NCBI GenBank assembly: GCA_003313425.1 | Contig: NHZP01000007.1 | Coordinates: 1,426,001 to 1,490,000, forward strand | Direction: 5' to 3' | DNA length: 64,000 bases | Origin: Pseudopyrenochaeta lycopersici | Taxonomy: Eukaryota; Ascomycota; Dothideomycetes; Pleosporales; Pseudopyrenochaetaceae | Part shown: positions 11,122-23,781 of the stretch, piece after piece | How positions within the stretch are numbered: position 1 is the stretch's first letter | Layout: the number at the start of each line of letters is the position of its first letter | Translations under genes and position numbers: made by a program | The notes under the pieces: generated by a model | Databases searched by the model: none | Told to the model about the DNA's origin: nothing | Seen by the model: the letters and a program-made list of their open reading frames with translations, nothing else

Positions 11122-13691
11122 ATGACTGGACTTGGGCCCCTCCTGCTTCTCGCGTTTTCCAGCGTGACAGCTGGCCAGGTGGATTATGCGCAGCACGTTA
11201 ATCCATTCATCGGAGCCGAAGGACCAACACCTGGAAGAGCTTTTGGTGGAGGAGATATCTTTGTTGGTGGAGCTGTCCCGTATGGCGTTGTCAAAATTGG
11301 GATCGACACCTATGAAACAAATCCCCAAATGGCCGTCCTCAACGGCGGATATACGCCCAAAGGGAACGTTACTGGTGTCTCGATGATGCATGTAAGCGGT
11401 ACAGGCGGCTGCCCAAAGTGAGTCATGTTATCGACAAACCTATGTCTCTTCTATTTACATGGTGAAGGTACGGTGTTATCTCCCAGATGCCGCTGGTGAC
11501 CACTGCTGCACCCGTGGACATCTTGAATAATCGAACGTATTGGCAGCACCGCATTGGAAACGATACTGCAAGCGTTGGATACTTTAAGACAAATCTGGAG
11601 AGTGGAGTAACCATCGAGCTGTCCGGTGCCGCTCATGCAGGCATAGTACAGTATAGCTTCCCAGCTGGTGAGAAGAATGTCCTCGTAGATCTTTCCCACC
11701 GGCTGCCTAGTGCGCGAGGTAGTGCCTGTACGCAACGCTACGTGGATGCCAATATCAACATCTCAGAAGATGGGACTGAGTATCAAGGCTATGGTGTATA
11801 CGAAGCCGGCTGGAATGAGGGCGCGCCATACAAAGTATATTTCTGTGGTCAATTTGACTCCACTCCAGATCATGCTCGAGCTTTTAATGCGGAAAATTCC
11901 ACTACCCCGAACATGGGCGGCAAGAACAGAACTGCAGCGAGTCGCTATGACACTGTCGGCGCGCTTTTCACTTGGAACGACACTGAGGCTCCGTCAGTTC
12001 TGCGCTCAAAAATTGGGATCTCGTTTATGTCGACTGAGAAAGCATGTACTTTCAGGGACGCGGAGATCACTTCCTGGGAGTTGAATGACACTGTGAGTGC
12101 AGCTGTGGACGTATGGAACAACGACATCTTCAGCACCATTAGCGTGGATACCAGCGCTTCAGCTAACGAGACGGACCTCACACTCTTATATTCTATGCTT
12201 TATTTCACGCATCTAATGCCATCGAATCGAACCGGAGAAAATCCGCTTTGGGAGTCTTTGGAACCTTATTTTGACGATTTTTACGCTATTTGTAAGTATA
12301 TGGATTTCTTTAGTCCGCTTTCTTAACTAAATTGTGGTTAGGGGATACCTTTCGCTGCACAACCTCGCTCTATCACTTGATCCAGCCTAAGGCTTACGAG
12401 GCTCAAATTAGGGCGCTGATTGACATATGGCGCTATGATGGCTTCCTTCCCGATGGCCGATCTGGCAACTACAATGGTCTAAGTCAGGGCGGTAGCAACG
12501 CCGATAACGTATTGGCAGATGCTTACATAAAGGGTATGCGAGGAGCCATTAATTGGACAGATGGATATGCGGCGATGGTGAAAAACGCTGAGGTGCTTCC
12601 TGATTTAAGGTTCAAAGACAAAGAAGGCCGAGCGGCGCTCAACGACTGGCACGAATTCGGCTATGTAACACAAGATCAAAATGAGCGCTGCATCTCTCGG
12701 ACGGTAGAATACGCTCTAAATGACTTCGCGCTTAGCCAGGTCGCCAAAGGGGAGAATCCAAGTGATGTTGAAAAATACTTGAATCGCTCCGCTGGATGGC
12801 AGTTGACCTGGGACCACAACGCAACAAGCGTCGATACAGCACCTGTATTCAATGGGTTTCTAGCACCAAGGCTGTCAAATGGCACTTTTAACTCTTCTGG
12901 ATATAATCCCGCCCAGTGTGGAGGCTGTTCGTGGACAGCGATCACGTATGAGGCTACACCATTCGAATACTCGTTCAACATCCCGCAGGACATGAAGACC
13001 ATGATTAATTTCATGGGTGGACCTGATGGCTTCGAGAGTCGACTCGATTATATGTTCCAGCCAGGGAGCAGTCAACAAGATTTAGGCGTGAATGGAGCCG
13101 GTATCACTACGCTGATGAATATTGGGTAAGCTGAAACTGATGTTTCTTCAACGAGTGACTTATGCTTCTAGAAATGAGCCCGATTTTCAGACCCCGTACT
13201 TATACAATTACATCAACAAACAGTGGAAGAGCGTTGAGAAGTCTCGAGCTCTCGCCAGGCAATAGTACGTCAAATCATTTTATCACTACCTGGTAGAGTC
13301 CACATGCTGAACTCTCACCAGCTTCAAGAATCAGCCCTATGGGCTCCCCGGAAATTCCGACGCTGGCGCTTTAAACTCATGGCTCATTTGGCAAATGCTT
13401 GGTCTCTACCCGGTAGTCACACAACCAGTCTACCTTATCTCCTCGCCCTGGTTTCCGGACCTCAACATGACTGTCAACGGCAACCGGACGCTCCGAATAA
13501 CCGCTACTGGGCTAGGACAGGATAGTTACTACGTTCAATCTGTAAAAATAAACGGGGAGCCCTGGACCAAGAACTGGTTCGTCCACGAGGATGTTATGGC
13601 TGAGGGCGGGACAATTGAATTTGTACTAGGGCGCAATGCCACGATCTGGGAGACAGGTGAGGTACCGCCTAGTCCTGGACACTTTCCTTAG
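11122..13691 (+). CDS. GH92 alpha-1,2-mannosidase-like, secreted
   Basis: Exons are 11122-11417, 11468-12291, 12342-13125, 13172-13264 and 13322-13691, encoding 788 aa. A hydrophobic signal peptide (LGPLLLLAFSSVTAG) is followed by the GH92 start VNPFIGAEGPTPGRAFGGG. Other family blocks are PFIG, HLMPSNRTGENP, IWRYDGFLPDGRSGNYNG, ADAYIKG, DPxFQTPYLYNY (here NEPDFQTPYLYNY) and the late catalytic-loop motif GLPGNSDAGALNSW. The many N-x-S/T sequons fit secretion. GH92 enzymes are calcium-dependent exo-alpha-mannosidases acting on N-glycans or mannans. The gene is tail to tail with a second secreted glycosidase, giving a small extracellular carbohydrate-degrading pair. Exact linkage preference is not readable. 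Confidence 0.9.
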
Positions 13692-14166
13692 TATATGATG
13701 AATTACAAATTCTTCATGATACAAAAATGCCGGAAAATGACTTAGCTATGACAGTGACACGCTAGAGGGGTTAGAGAGGGTAAGATGCAAGAATACTACG
13801 TGTCAGAAGGATTTAAAGTCTGCATGACGCCTACCTACCCCTATAGACTACAGTCTACAAACGAGAATGTTAACTAGCATATATTAAGCAGACAGATAAA
13901 CTCTAGGTAGAAGAGCCTGCAGCCTAAACATGAACATGAACAGGGCCATTCATGGCAGCATGTCACCACTGTGATTTCAAAGCTTAGTCTGTCCATATGC
14001 CCCATGGAAGGCTATAGGAGAAGAAATGTTAATCAATCGAAAGCTCCAGCAGCGTATCCTGAAATTAACGCTCCAGAGAGAAGATTCTCGGAAAAGATCA
14101 TAAACGTCCATTATTATTTCCATTCTGAAATCGCCGACTATAGTCTCTCAATGTACCTCCAATTCT
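13692..14166. other. Convergent intergenic region
   Basis: This 475-bp 3'-to-3' spacer lies between the GH92 and GH43-like genes. No gene or structured repeat was recognised. Confidence 0.5.
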
Positions 14167-15233
14167 TTACCGAGGATATTTGGCAAGCACTCTGTCATAC
14201 TCCGCCTGAGTAATCTGTGTAACACTTCCATGCTTCAAGCCCGTCGGCCAACCGTCCTTACTACTTGCCACCCAGCTTGGGTTTTGGATGGCAGTCGTCT
14301 CATATGGCAGATACTGCACATAATTGTCCAGCAGAAGATGATACTTGCCTGCCACTAGATTATCCGCGAAGCTCGCAGGACCTTCCCACGGACTCCCTTC
14401 CTTGACATATCCTGGGACGCGTGTCCAAGTCCCGAAGAGACCGCCATTGGTGAACTCTTGCCAGACTTGATTGACGGTTTCGTTTTTGATAAAGCGCGCG
14501 TAGTGTCCTGGAGTTCCAAGATACTGGAATTCCTGGTCGATGACCGGCGTTCCTGATGGTGCAAAGTAGTCCCGTGGTGCGCTGAAGGTAGTGAAGTCTT
14601 TTGTGGTTGCGTAGCGGATACGGTCGAGACCTGCGGTACCCGTATGACCCAAATCACTCGCGGCATATAATCTTGATGCCCAGAAAACGTAAAACTGCGA
14701 GGACGCAGAATCGTAGACGGCGCTAGGAGCCCATACCATTCCTGCATTAGCACCTTCGACGGTGATGAGTTTTGGAGCAGACCAATTTGTCAAGTCAGTA
14801 GAGGACCAGACGACGATGCCCCTGCTGCCCTGACGAGTTGCAATGTCCCAATTGAACCCTGCCGCATTGATGTCCAGATCTACCTTGCGCTTTAGTGGCA
14901 CTCTTGCCTCTCATACTCGATGAGGATCATACCTGTTGCAATAATATACCATCGTGTCCGTGCATCATTCGAGGTCAGGAAGATATCTCGCACACCTTTG
15001 GTTCCTACCGTAGACGCCAATACTTCTTTCCCCCGGTTCAACTTAAAGAATTTGGTAGGTGAATTGCCGTCAGATAGGTAGAGTTGAACCTTAGGGTTTA
15101 CGTCGGAAAAGGTGGAAATGAGGTAGCCTCCATATTTAACGGTTTGACGTGCCGTGTTTCCCAAGGGGCTTGCAGCTATAGAAGTGGGAAGGAGCGTTGC
15201 AGCAACAATCGTGCAAAGCGTAGCGAACCGCAT
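14167..15233 (-). CDS. GH43-like secreted glycoside hydrolase
   Basis: Two exons, 15233-14933 and 14879-14167, encode 337 aa. The signal peptide [16 protein letters not shown] ends near SIA/A. The five-bladed beta-propeller style of family GH43 shows in [57 protein letters not shown] and the acidic [10 protein letters not shown] stretch. Intron removal is essential: it joins YIIAT to [12 protein letters not shown]. The start at 15233 leaves a clean signal peptide; the upstream in-frame ATG (15269) would bury it. Members of this family act on arabinan, arabinoxylan or related side chains. The specific activity is uncertain, and a related five-bladed family is possible. Confidence 0.8.
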
Positions 15234-16877
15234 GTTTATAAATCCTGACACGAGATAGAAGGAGCGCACCGTGTTGTTTAAACTGGATTTATATTTGCGA
15301 GGCAGTAAGACTAACTCTCAGATTAAACGGGAAAAGAAATGAAATTGTCTATGTTCGGTGGAATTGCGTTGTTCCGGCTCACGATCCCCGCGTTGTAGTC
15401 CATGTGCCAACATGGGGTCGGCGGTTTCCCCGAACGGCTCATTTCCGGATTAGGAAAGTAGTATATTTTGCGGAAACGGATAATTACGCCATGATACTTC
15501 CTTGTTCCAGCATGCATAGTGCCCGGTAGCGCTTAGCTATTGGTGTTCCCTACGTTCCCGCAATGTCTACAACCAACTCCAGTCTACGCTTATTAGAGCC
15601 TGCTCGCGTAGTTCACATTGTACGTAGCACTTGTAGCATCTAGAAATGGCACTATTTTTTTTTAAGAAATGATGGAGGCAGTGGCTATGAGCGATAGGAT
15701 ACAGTAAAAATCCAACCAGCAAGTGCCTACGGTAATGATGCTTACTTTGCCCGGAAAAACTTAGCTACGTTACCTTAAGATTCGTGAAATGTTGACCAGA
15801 AAAGCCTAAAAGTAAGCTACGGGATCTTAAAGCTTAGTTAGTGAAGTTCTTTTTAAGCACTCAGCCAGAGAACATAGAGAAGTGTAACCGCTAATCTTAA
15901 TTTTTACACTGTTTACACAATACAACGAAAGCGCAGGTATTATCAGCACGTTTTTTTTTAAATATTCTTTCTACTAGATATAGCAAAATCAAAACAACCA
16001 CATTTTCTTTTCCATGACCACTGTCATCGCAGTTCCTTCAACTCTCACCGTCGCCCACCATCAGCCGCTTCGACCTCGTACTCTCGCCGACGCCGGCTAG
16101 AAAGGACACACATTTGGCAGATTGCGCGTTTTCCATAATACCTTGTATCTGCAACGTTTCTGCAAGCTTTATACGCAGCGACTCCCGCAATCATTTTATC
16201 GTTGACAATGCTCAGTTGCCGAACACCATGTCACCAAGCTAGAGACTACGACTTATGAAGATGCTTGTGAACAAAACTAGCCCAAGATTACCATCATCTT
16301 GTGCAGTGGCACAGTGCGTAATGTTGTGTCAATAAATGGAAGAATATTGTGGGAAAGCAGCACGTGGTAGCTTGAGCGTGTGGCATTAAAGAGTGGTGTC
16401 CAAATGCACCATGGTAACATCTCCACAAAGCAGCTATATCCCAACTGCAAAAATATCATTGCCACTGCTGAAAGTCATACATTTACAGGCGTCAGTCATG
16501 TTTGTCTGAATATTCGGCGCACGAAGACGAGATGTTTGGGGGACTGCTCAATCTGCAGCTTCTCTCGGCGTCTACATTAGGTGTGTATCTATAGTGGAGC
16601 ATCGAATACGCAGGTTACTCGGTCGACATGGAGTTGAAGATGAAATATTACAGACGAACGTATGTGCAGGAGTCAGCCGGATCACGCGAATCTTGCAGCT
16701 CGGATTGCCATGATCGAACCTAGACTCGGGATGGTAGATTGGGGGACCAATGAGTATGTTGTGACAAAGTTGCAGCTGCAGACCTAGACGAAGCTAATAT
16801 GAAGCTGGTTGCTATAATCCTTATATTCGATGTCGATGCCGTTCTCATCGTATTCGAGGGCAGTCCGCATCGACTGA

Positions 16878-17180
16878 CCGCTCCTCAACACAAGACACAA
16901 GCTGGATTCCGGGCCAAGTTCACAAAGCTGCTTTAGTACTTATTATGAAGACTTCAATGAACTCTTTTGGAATACATTCGACTACGGACGGCTATGCGAT
17001 TCCAAGCGCCCATTGGAAGTGGAAGATCCATTTTCAGAGTCAAGGCCAGAGTTCGACTCTGGAGGCTGGGAAAACTTATTGAATGCTGCTGCAGAAGAGT
17101 TATTCATGCTTGAGGGCGCTGCTTTACTTCAGTATGATGCTGTATCGCCTACATTGTGCGTAGACGCTGTAGATATTTAG
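16878..17180 (+). pseudogene. Possible coding remnant
   Basis: This frame runs 100 codons without a stop but has no methionine near its start. Its translation is acidic and protein-like (for example YYEDFNELFWNTFDYGR and EFDSGGWENLLNAAAEEL), with normal amino acid balance. I do not recognise a family. It could be one exon of an unannotated gene, a decayed gene fragment, or chance. Confidence 0.2.
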
Positions 17181-17698
17181 GGCCACAGACTGATAACATC
17201 ACCAAGATCATGGCAGCGGTCCGCGTTGCGAGGTAAACCCAATTAGCTCCATCCATAGACAGTGCTAGCACCACTCGTGTTATAGCCACTGTTAGTATAC
17301 TGAGCTGAAATTCGCTCTCGGTTATTTACCTAAGTAGTGGCGCGGCAACCATTCATGTGGATTCGTGGACCAGACCCTGTGCGGGGATGGACCAGAAGTT
17401 GTCGCTTAGATCTCGATCACGGAAGCACCAAGACCTCTACTGTCCGCTGTGATCCTGGTTTGACCAACGCAAACAACACCACAATTGGTCGCCAGCGAGA
17501 GTATTTGTAATTTAGTAGTTCTCCAGGACTCAAAACTTCAGCTTTGAGCCCGGAGGGTCATGGTCAAGGCCAGATTTGCGCCGCCGCGGAACAGCCGTCC
17601 ATACAGCTACAACACGGCCCGACGGCCGCGTCCTCATGTAGCACCATGCAACCAATCAACCTTACCTTTCCTTACACAACCAATTGCTTACAGGGTTG

Positions 17699-17706
17699 TA
17701 TATAAA
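17699..17706 (+). promoter_or_regulatory. TATA box of the aldehyde dehydrogenase gene
   Basis: TATATAAA lies 80 bp before the start codon at 17786. Two CCAAT pentamers stand just upstream (17652 and 17680). Position and sequence fit a fungal core promoter. Confidence 0.55.
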
Positions 17707-17785
17707 CCTACCGCTGTGCGCTGCGCTGTAGACCAACTTTGGCTTGTACCATCTGCTATTTAATTCCAACACCAAGATCACAAAC

Positions 17786-19489
17786 ATGTCACAATCCGCC
17801 TCACTTGACTGGAACACTTTCCAAAATGTTGTGAACGGCCAACTCGAGTCAACAAAGGAGACTCGCCACAGCTTTAATCCTGCCACCGGAGAACCCGGCC
17901 CAGAAGTCCCAGTGTCCACTAGAGAGGATGTTGACCGCGCTTGTGACTTCGCGGCAGCTGCTTTCAAGAAATGGTCGCGAGTACCCTGGGCTGAGCGCCG
18001 CAAGGCCATTGAAGCCTATGCGGATGCCATAGAGGCTGAGAAAGAGAACTTCTCACAAATGCTCACTCAAGAGCAAGGAAAACCGGCAAGTCTCTCGAGT
18101 CGGTTGCTAATTTTCACCACTTCTAACATATGATCAACAGTTGGTATTTGCCCGCATGGAAATAGACAATTCAGTACATTGGATTCGCACCATAGCCGCT
18201 CTCGAAATCCCAGATGAATCCCGCACCGATGGTGATAAGAATGTCGTTATTCGCTACACCCCCCTCGGAGTTTCCGTTGCCATCGTTCCCTGGAACTACC
18301 CCATTCTGCTGGCCGCGGGCAAAATCGTGGCTGCCCTACTTACTGGTAACACCATGATTGTCAAACCGTCACCCTTCACACCCGCAGGTGACTTGAAACT
18401 TGTGGAGCTGGCCCAGCGATTCTTCCCTCCTGGCGTCCTGCAATGTCTTTCTGGTGACGATAATCTTGGGCCATGGTTGACGGCTCACCCTGTTCCGGCA
18501 AAAATTAGTTTTACGGGATCGACCTTTACAGGCAAAAAGGTTATGGAGTCTGCTAGTAAGACACTGAAACGTGTTACGCTTGAGTTGTGAGTTTCTGCAA
18601 AAGATTTCAAGCTTCATTTGCGAGTATTAATTACCTTCCTAGAGGTGGTAACGATCCGGCTGTGATTTTCGAAGATGTAGATATTGATGCCGTGGCTGCA
18701 AAGATCTCGACCTTTACATTTTTGAACTCTGGACAAGTCAGTACAATACACATGAAGTTGGCTTCTATCCTTACCAAAATTAGATTTGCCTCGCATTGAA
18801 GCGTATATTTGTGCAAGAAACTATTGCCGACAAGTTCTTGGAAGCATTAGTGAAAGCGACAAAAGCGTTAAAGGTATAATATCTCCACATTGCTCACTAG
18901 TCATTATAACTAAACTATCTTCTAAGGTCGGCCCTGGCAACGAACCTGACGTATTCCTTGGCCCCATTCAGAACTCCATGCAATACGAGCGTGTCAAAGG
19001 TTTCTTCTCTGATATCGAAAAGGAGAAGTGGAAGGTCGCTGTAGGCGGCAAGGTACCCAGCGGTCCGGGTTATTTCATCACCCCTACGATTATTGAGCGC
19101 CCCGACTCAAAGTCTAGAATTGTTGTTGAAGAACCTTTCGGTACGTCCTTACCCTAAAAAGCCTCCACCACTTATCACGGCATCACGCGCTAACTCCACA
19201 AGGCCCCATTGTTCCATTCCTCACCTTTACTACCGAGGAAGACGCCATTGAGCAAGCCAACAACACCAGAATGGGTCTCGGCGCGTCAGTCTGGAGTAAA
19301 GACATTGAGCGCGCGAACCGTGTTGCGAGAAACATTGAGGCGGGGAACGTATGGGTTAACTCCCATTTTGACCTGGACCCAACTGTACCATTTGGTGGGC
19401 ATAAGGAGAGTGGTATGGGATTCGAGTGGGCTGTTGGGGGTTTGAAGTCTTACTGCAATGTTCAGGCGCTATTTTTAGGAAAAATCTAA
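17786..19489 (+). CDS. NAD(P)+-dependent aldehyde dehydrogenase
   Basis: Exons are 17786-18085, 18141-18586, 18643-18736, 18784-18873, 18927-19140 and 19203-19489, encoding 476 aa. It would oxidise an aldehyde to the acid. Motifs: VPWNYPILLAAGKI, FTGSTFTGKKV, the general-base glutamate in TLELGGND (about residue 248), the catalytic cysteine in FLNSGQICLALKR (about residue 282), EEPFGPIVPF and PFGGHKESGMG. The catalytic cysteine codon sits just after intron 3. Intron 1 (18086-18140) starts GCAAGT; only this GC-AG join restores QGKP-LVFARMEI. The branch is the short 'aldehyde dehydrogenase-like' class rather than the allergen-type enzyme next door. It lacks an N-terminal targeting peptide and is probably cytosolic. 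Confidence 0.9.
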
Positions 19490-20295
19490 GGGAGAGGTTG
19501 CACACTAGTTCAGAACGGAGATGGTGTCTCGGTATGCTTTAACTTATTAGGAGGCAAATTTTGATAGTAGGCCTGCCTTGAGTATGAGGAATACGTACTG
19601 TATATTCTTGCATAATCGATCACTGAGAAAGGGCCCGAAACTGAGTTCGTAACAATGACTATCGTAAATCAGATGGCTCCTTTAGAAGGATGCTATCAGT
19701 TTGGCTAATTGACAGAAAGTTGACGAGCTCAAGTTTCGCAATTCATATACTGCGGCCTTCCGCAGCCTCTTGGACGACCTGATTGACAAGGGAAAGCTGA
19801 TTGTACAGAAACAACCAGTGAAGAAAGAAGCACGCCTCAAACCTGCAAGTCTTGCTCTTCCGGGGAGGAAACTACCAAGACGAAAGAGTTCTGGAAGACG
19901 TAGTCTCCATTAAGATAAACTGCAGAGACATTCCAGGGTGTTTTGCATGCTTGTAGACTTGTTTCCGCCGTAAGTGCTTTTAGGAAAAAGCGCTAGTAAC
20001 CGAACTTGCCCATGGCATTCCAACTCAATGCCTTTCATCTAGTATCAATCCGGACGTTCTTATTCCCGCCCGGTTACATGCCTTGCAGGCGCCACCCTTT
20101 CCTCCGGAACTGTTGGAACAAATCTCCGTGATTCTGCATCTACATTCAACAAACATAGTAACCATTGAGGAGTACAACGGCACAACACGAACACAGGGGA
20201 CACAGAGTGTTAATTCTTTACGTTCATTTAGATTCTCATGGCTACTTTATTATATACAGTTCCTAAGAGATTCTTTTTGTATTGACATCAAACGC
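19490..20295. other. Convergent intergenic region between two ALDH genes
   Basis: This is a 3'-to-3' spacer. Apart from the small open stretch at 19716-19913, I see no gene. Confidence 0.45.
19716..19913 (+). other. Possible orphan exon
   Basis: A 65-codon open stretch directly follows a TTGACAG splice-acceptor-like sequence and ends in TAA. The translation (KVDELKFRNSYTAAFRSLL then DDLIDKGKLIVQK) looks like real protein with a basic tail, but no start exon was found upstream. It may be a gene remnant or a terminal exon. Confidence 0.2.
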
Positions 20296-21978
20296 TTAAC
20301 CAAAGAGTACATCACCGAGACGAATCGAAACGGTCTTGGTCTGGACGTAGTTGTCAAGTGCGGCCTCTCCCAACTCACGGCCGATACCAGACTCCTTGTA
20401 GCCACCGAATGGCAACTGCCAGTGAAGAGTGTTGTAGGTGTTAACCCAGACAGTTCCAGCGCGGAGCGCATTGGCAACCTCAATGGCAGTGGTCAGGTTG
20501 GTGGTATGGACAGCGGCAGCAAGGCCGTATGTGCTGTTGTTGCCAATCTTGATGACATCGGCCTTGTTCTTGAACTTGGAGATGGTGCAAACAGGTCCGA
20601 AAATCTCTTCTTGTTGGATCTTCATGTCCTCGGTGACATTGGAGAAAATGGTCGGCTCTATGAAGTAACCCTTGTCACCCTTGCGCTTACCGCCGGTCTC
20701 AACAGTGGCTCCGGACTTCTTGCCCTCCTCGATGTAGCTGTTGTGTCGATTAGCAGTGGCAAAAGAAATGTGAAGGCGAACTCACCTCATGATACGATCA
20801 AACTGGAGCTGAGAGACCTGAGGTCCCTGGAAGGTGTCCTTAGCGAAGGGATCACCGACAGCATTCTGTGCGGCACGCTCCCGGAATCGCTCGATAAACT
20901 TATCGTAAATGGGTTCCTCAACGTAGATACGCGAACCAGCGCAGCAGCATTGTCCATGGTTGAAGTAGATACCGAAGTTGACCCAATTGATGGCCTCTTC
21001 GATATCGGCGTCGGCAAAGACAATGTTGGGGCTCTTGCCTCCGAGCTCGAGAGTGACCTTCTTCAAGTTGGAGCCAGCAGCCGCCTTCATGATCTGGCGA
21101 CCAACGACAGTTGAGCCAGTAAAGGCAACCTTGTCGATGTCCATGTGGGAAGAGATGGCGGCACCGGCAACCTTACCGAAACCGGTGATGACGTTGACGA
21201 CGCCTGGGGGGAAACCAGCCTCCTTGATAAGTGTAGCAGCAACGTATGCGGACAAAGGCGTCTGCTCAGCGGTCTTGATCACGACGGTGTTACCAGTGGC
21301 AATAGCAGGGCCAATTTTCCATGCCCACATGAGGAGGGGGAAGTTCCATGGGATAATTTGACCGCAAACACCAATCTGCAGGATTTAGTTGTGAAAATAG
21401 TGTTTATGGCTGTACTTAAACGTACTGGCTCCTTTCTGATGTAGTTGAAGGTGTCGGGTGAGGTGTCGACCACCTTACCCTCGATCTTGTCGGCCCAACC
21501 ACCATAGTACCTCAGACAACCAGCAGCGGCAGGTACATCGACGTTCTTGGCCATGCTGAAAGCCTTGCCATTGTCGAGAGCCTCAACAGCGGCGAGGAGC
21601 TCGGCATTCTTCTCAAAGAGATCGGCGAGCTTGACAAGGAGGCGTCCTCGGTTCTCTGGTGTTTCCTTCCTCCATGGGCCATTGAAAGCCTTGCGAGCAG
21701 CGGCGACAGCGACATCGACATCCTTCTCGGTGGCCTCGGCGACTGAGCAGATGACCTCTTCGGTGGAGGGATTGATGACCTCGAAGGTCTTGCCATCAAC
21801 AGCCTTCACAAACTCATTGTTGATGAAGCTGGAAGTCTTTGTCAGCAAACGACGAAGAGCACGGAAGCGGTTGTGAAGATTTCCGAGGATGATGGTGGGG
21901 GCACAGCAAGGTCACTTACAGGCCAGTGGGCTGGTCATACTCGCCCGTTTGAGGGGTCTTGAGCTTGATTGAAGTCAT
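20296..21978 (-). CDS. Aldehyde dehydrogenase, Alt a 10 / Cla h type
   Basis: Exons are 21978-21920, 21828-21426, 21375-20786 and 20737-20296, encoding 497 aa. This is the cytosolic class 1/2 tetrameric ALDH found in all filamentous fungi (AldA-like); the length and sequence match the group that includes airborne-mould allergens. Motifs: [32 protein letters not shown], the glutamate in [10 protein letters not shown], the catalytic cysteine cluster [19 protein letters not shown] and [15 protein letters not shown]. The first exon encodes only [20 protein letters not shown] and is easily missed. Codon use is strongly biased to C/G third positions, as in highly expressed genes. The expected role is oxidation of acetaldehyde and other aldehydes. 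Confidence 0.93.
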
Positions 21979-23781
21979 GGTGTCAATTGCGCTATCAATC
22001 AAACAGGGGTATCAGAAGAAGGAAAGGGGGGAAAAGGTTGTTGTTTTGAGTGAGGGGTAGAGGGACGAGGAATTCTTAAGTACTCTCCACCATGACAGCA
22101 CGAAAGGATTATGTCTCCACCGCACGTCCGCCGGACTAGCCCGCACAATTGCGAGATCGCCTCGCAGCCTCGGCCATCAGGAGCCCGTCTCGAGAAGGCT
22201 CTGCGGCCTATCGCACGTCGTAGGGGCAATGGTCAAGTGGCGTTTGACGCAACAGCGGGAGCTTCTGCCCCGCTCTGTTGGCCAGTGGCAAGCTACCCCT
22301 CCCCCGCAGTCTGCTTGTTGATGTCTTCAAAGATGCAAACTAACCTCTGCCGGACATGGATTGCGCTCCTTTATTTGGAATAGACGGCTATCTAGCCATA
22401 CTTGTCCAGTGAGTCTTGACCGATTTGCTTCTGCACCGCGAGACCCTATTTCAACATGCGCGCTTCGAGCATGAGGCATACTTGTTCCGCACCCCCAAAC
22501 TTCGGTGTCCAGCACAACACCGAGCAGCAAACGCCCACCTTCTGAGCCCTACACTAGGACAGATACGGCGTCCCTAATCCCACACCCCAGCACCTTCGGC
22601 TTCCATTCGAGCGAGCCCCGGAGGTGCAATGTCCAGAGCCAGATGGCCGAATGGTCATCCAAAATTCAAGCTAGAGTAATCACCGGGTGCTTAAAGATCT
22701 CTGAAGCCCCAGTTCTACATGTGCAGAACTCCAATCTCACAACATTCGGGCCTATCCGATCCCTTCACGCTTCGGATGAGCGCTCCATTTCCCCAGCGTA
22801 ACAAAATCGGAAGCTAGAGCTACCGCAGGCGTTTAATTAGCTAGGGTGTCGCGGGGGAAGACATTTTTGAGCGTCAGCGAATGAATGCAGGGAGTGACTG
22901 TTCCGCACCAAGGGAGTGTCTGGACACGCATAGGAGTGTTTCAAAAGCAGAAACCGCAGCATAGCTTCAGTCAGCACCCGTAAATTGATGGTGTGACACG
23001 TATCCGCTGCTGCGAACGCCGAAGCTGGATCACTCTCGAACGACAGATAGCTAATAGCCCAGGCGGCTGTGGTAAGATGATGCGTAATCTGCGGGACCTT
23101 TCCGTGGTGTGTGAGACGATAGTGTGGAACAGTTCCGAGGTTATGAAGTGAGCAGTCAAATCAAGTGGGGCAGTAATCATAGACCCGTTGCAACCCGCCG
23201 CATTCAAGAGCGTTTGTTCTAGTACTCCTATCTCTCTGCAAGTGAAGAAACATTTGTTACTTGAAATGTGCTGTTCGCTTGCATCGCGACTGATTTTGGA
23301 CCATAGGCGGCTCTCTACCTTATGTAAAGATGTTCCCCTTTCAACATTGCTCGTGCTGAAATAAGTAGTCGGATGATCGTGCAGGGTGCAGAACAACCAA
23401 AGTCTTGAAAGTCTCTGCAAAACACAGAAGAGGTGGAATCCACGGTAATTGGTAGAATAAAGGCCGCTAAGTGTATCCCAGTAATCATAACCATTCTTGA
23501 TGTAAGCTACCTAGAGCTGAGAGGGCAATTTATAACCGAATAACTTATGAATCGTCCGTGAGTAGTGTACAAGTCAAATCGCGTCCAGTGTTGCCCTATT
23601 GTTGCCGGCGAACTGACGCGCCTGTAAAAGTGTGATTTTCGAGAGTAATGGCGCCCCAAAAGAGATAAAGGAAATGTTGAGATCAATCCATCCACTCCGA
23701 AACTCGAATCAATTTTCGTCCATACCCCGATTAGGCTATAAGAAATGATGGGTGGAGAGCGCGATCAGATTCTAGGGTCGT
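21979..23781. other. 1.8-kb intergenic region
   Basis: It carries the ALDH promoter at its left end and the 3' flank of the mRNA-export gene at its right. A 149-codon frame (22971-23420, minus) has no family resemblance and is treated as chance. Nothing else was recognised. Confidence 0.45.

Larger units (their letters stand above)
15234..17785. other. Long intergenic region with promoters
   Basis: This 2.55-kb region separates two divergently transcribed genes, the GH43-like gene and an aldehyde dehydrogenase. The ends hold their promoters. The middle contains poly-T runs (near 15655 and 15951), a possible coding remnant (16878-17180) and otherwise nothing I can support. Confidence 0.5.

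Noticed and set aside
20083..21114. 343-codon plus frame opposite an aldehyde dehydrogenase
   Set aside because: Mirror frame produced by the strong third-position bias of the real minus-strand gene.
22971..23420. 149-codon minus frame
   Set aside because: No family signal, no introns that extend it, and ordinary chance length for this composition.
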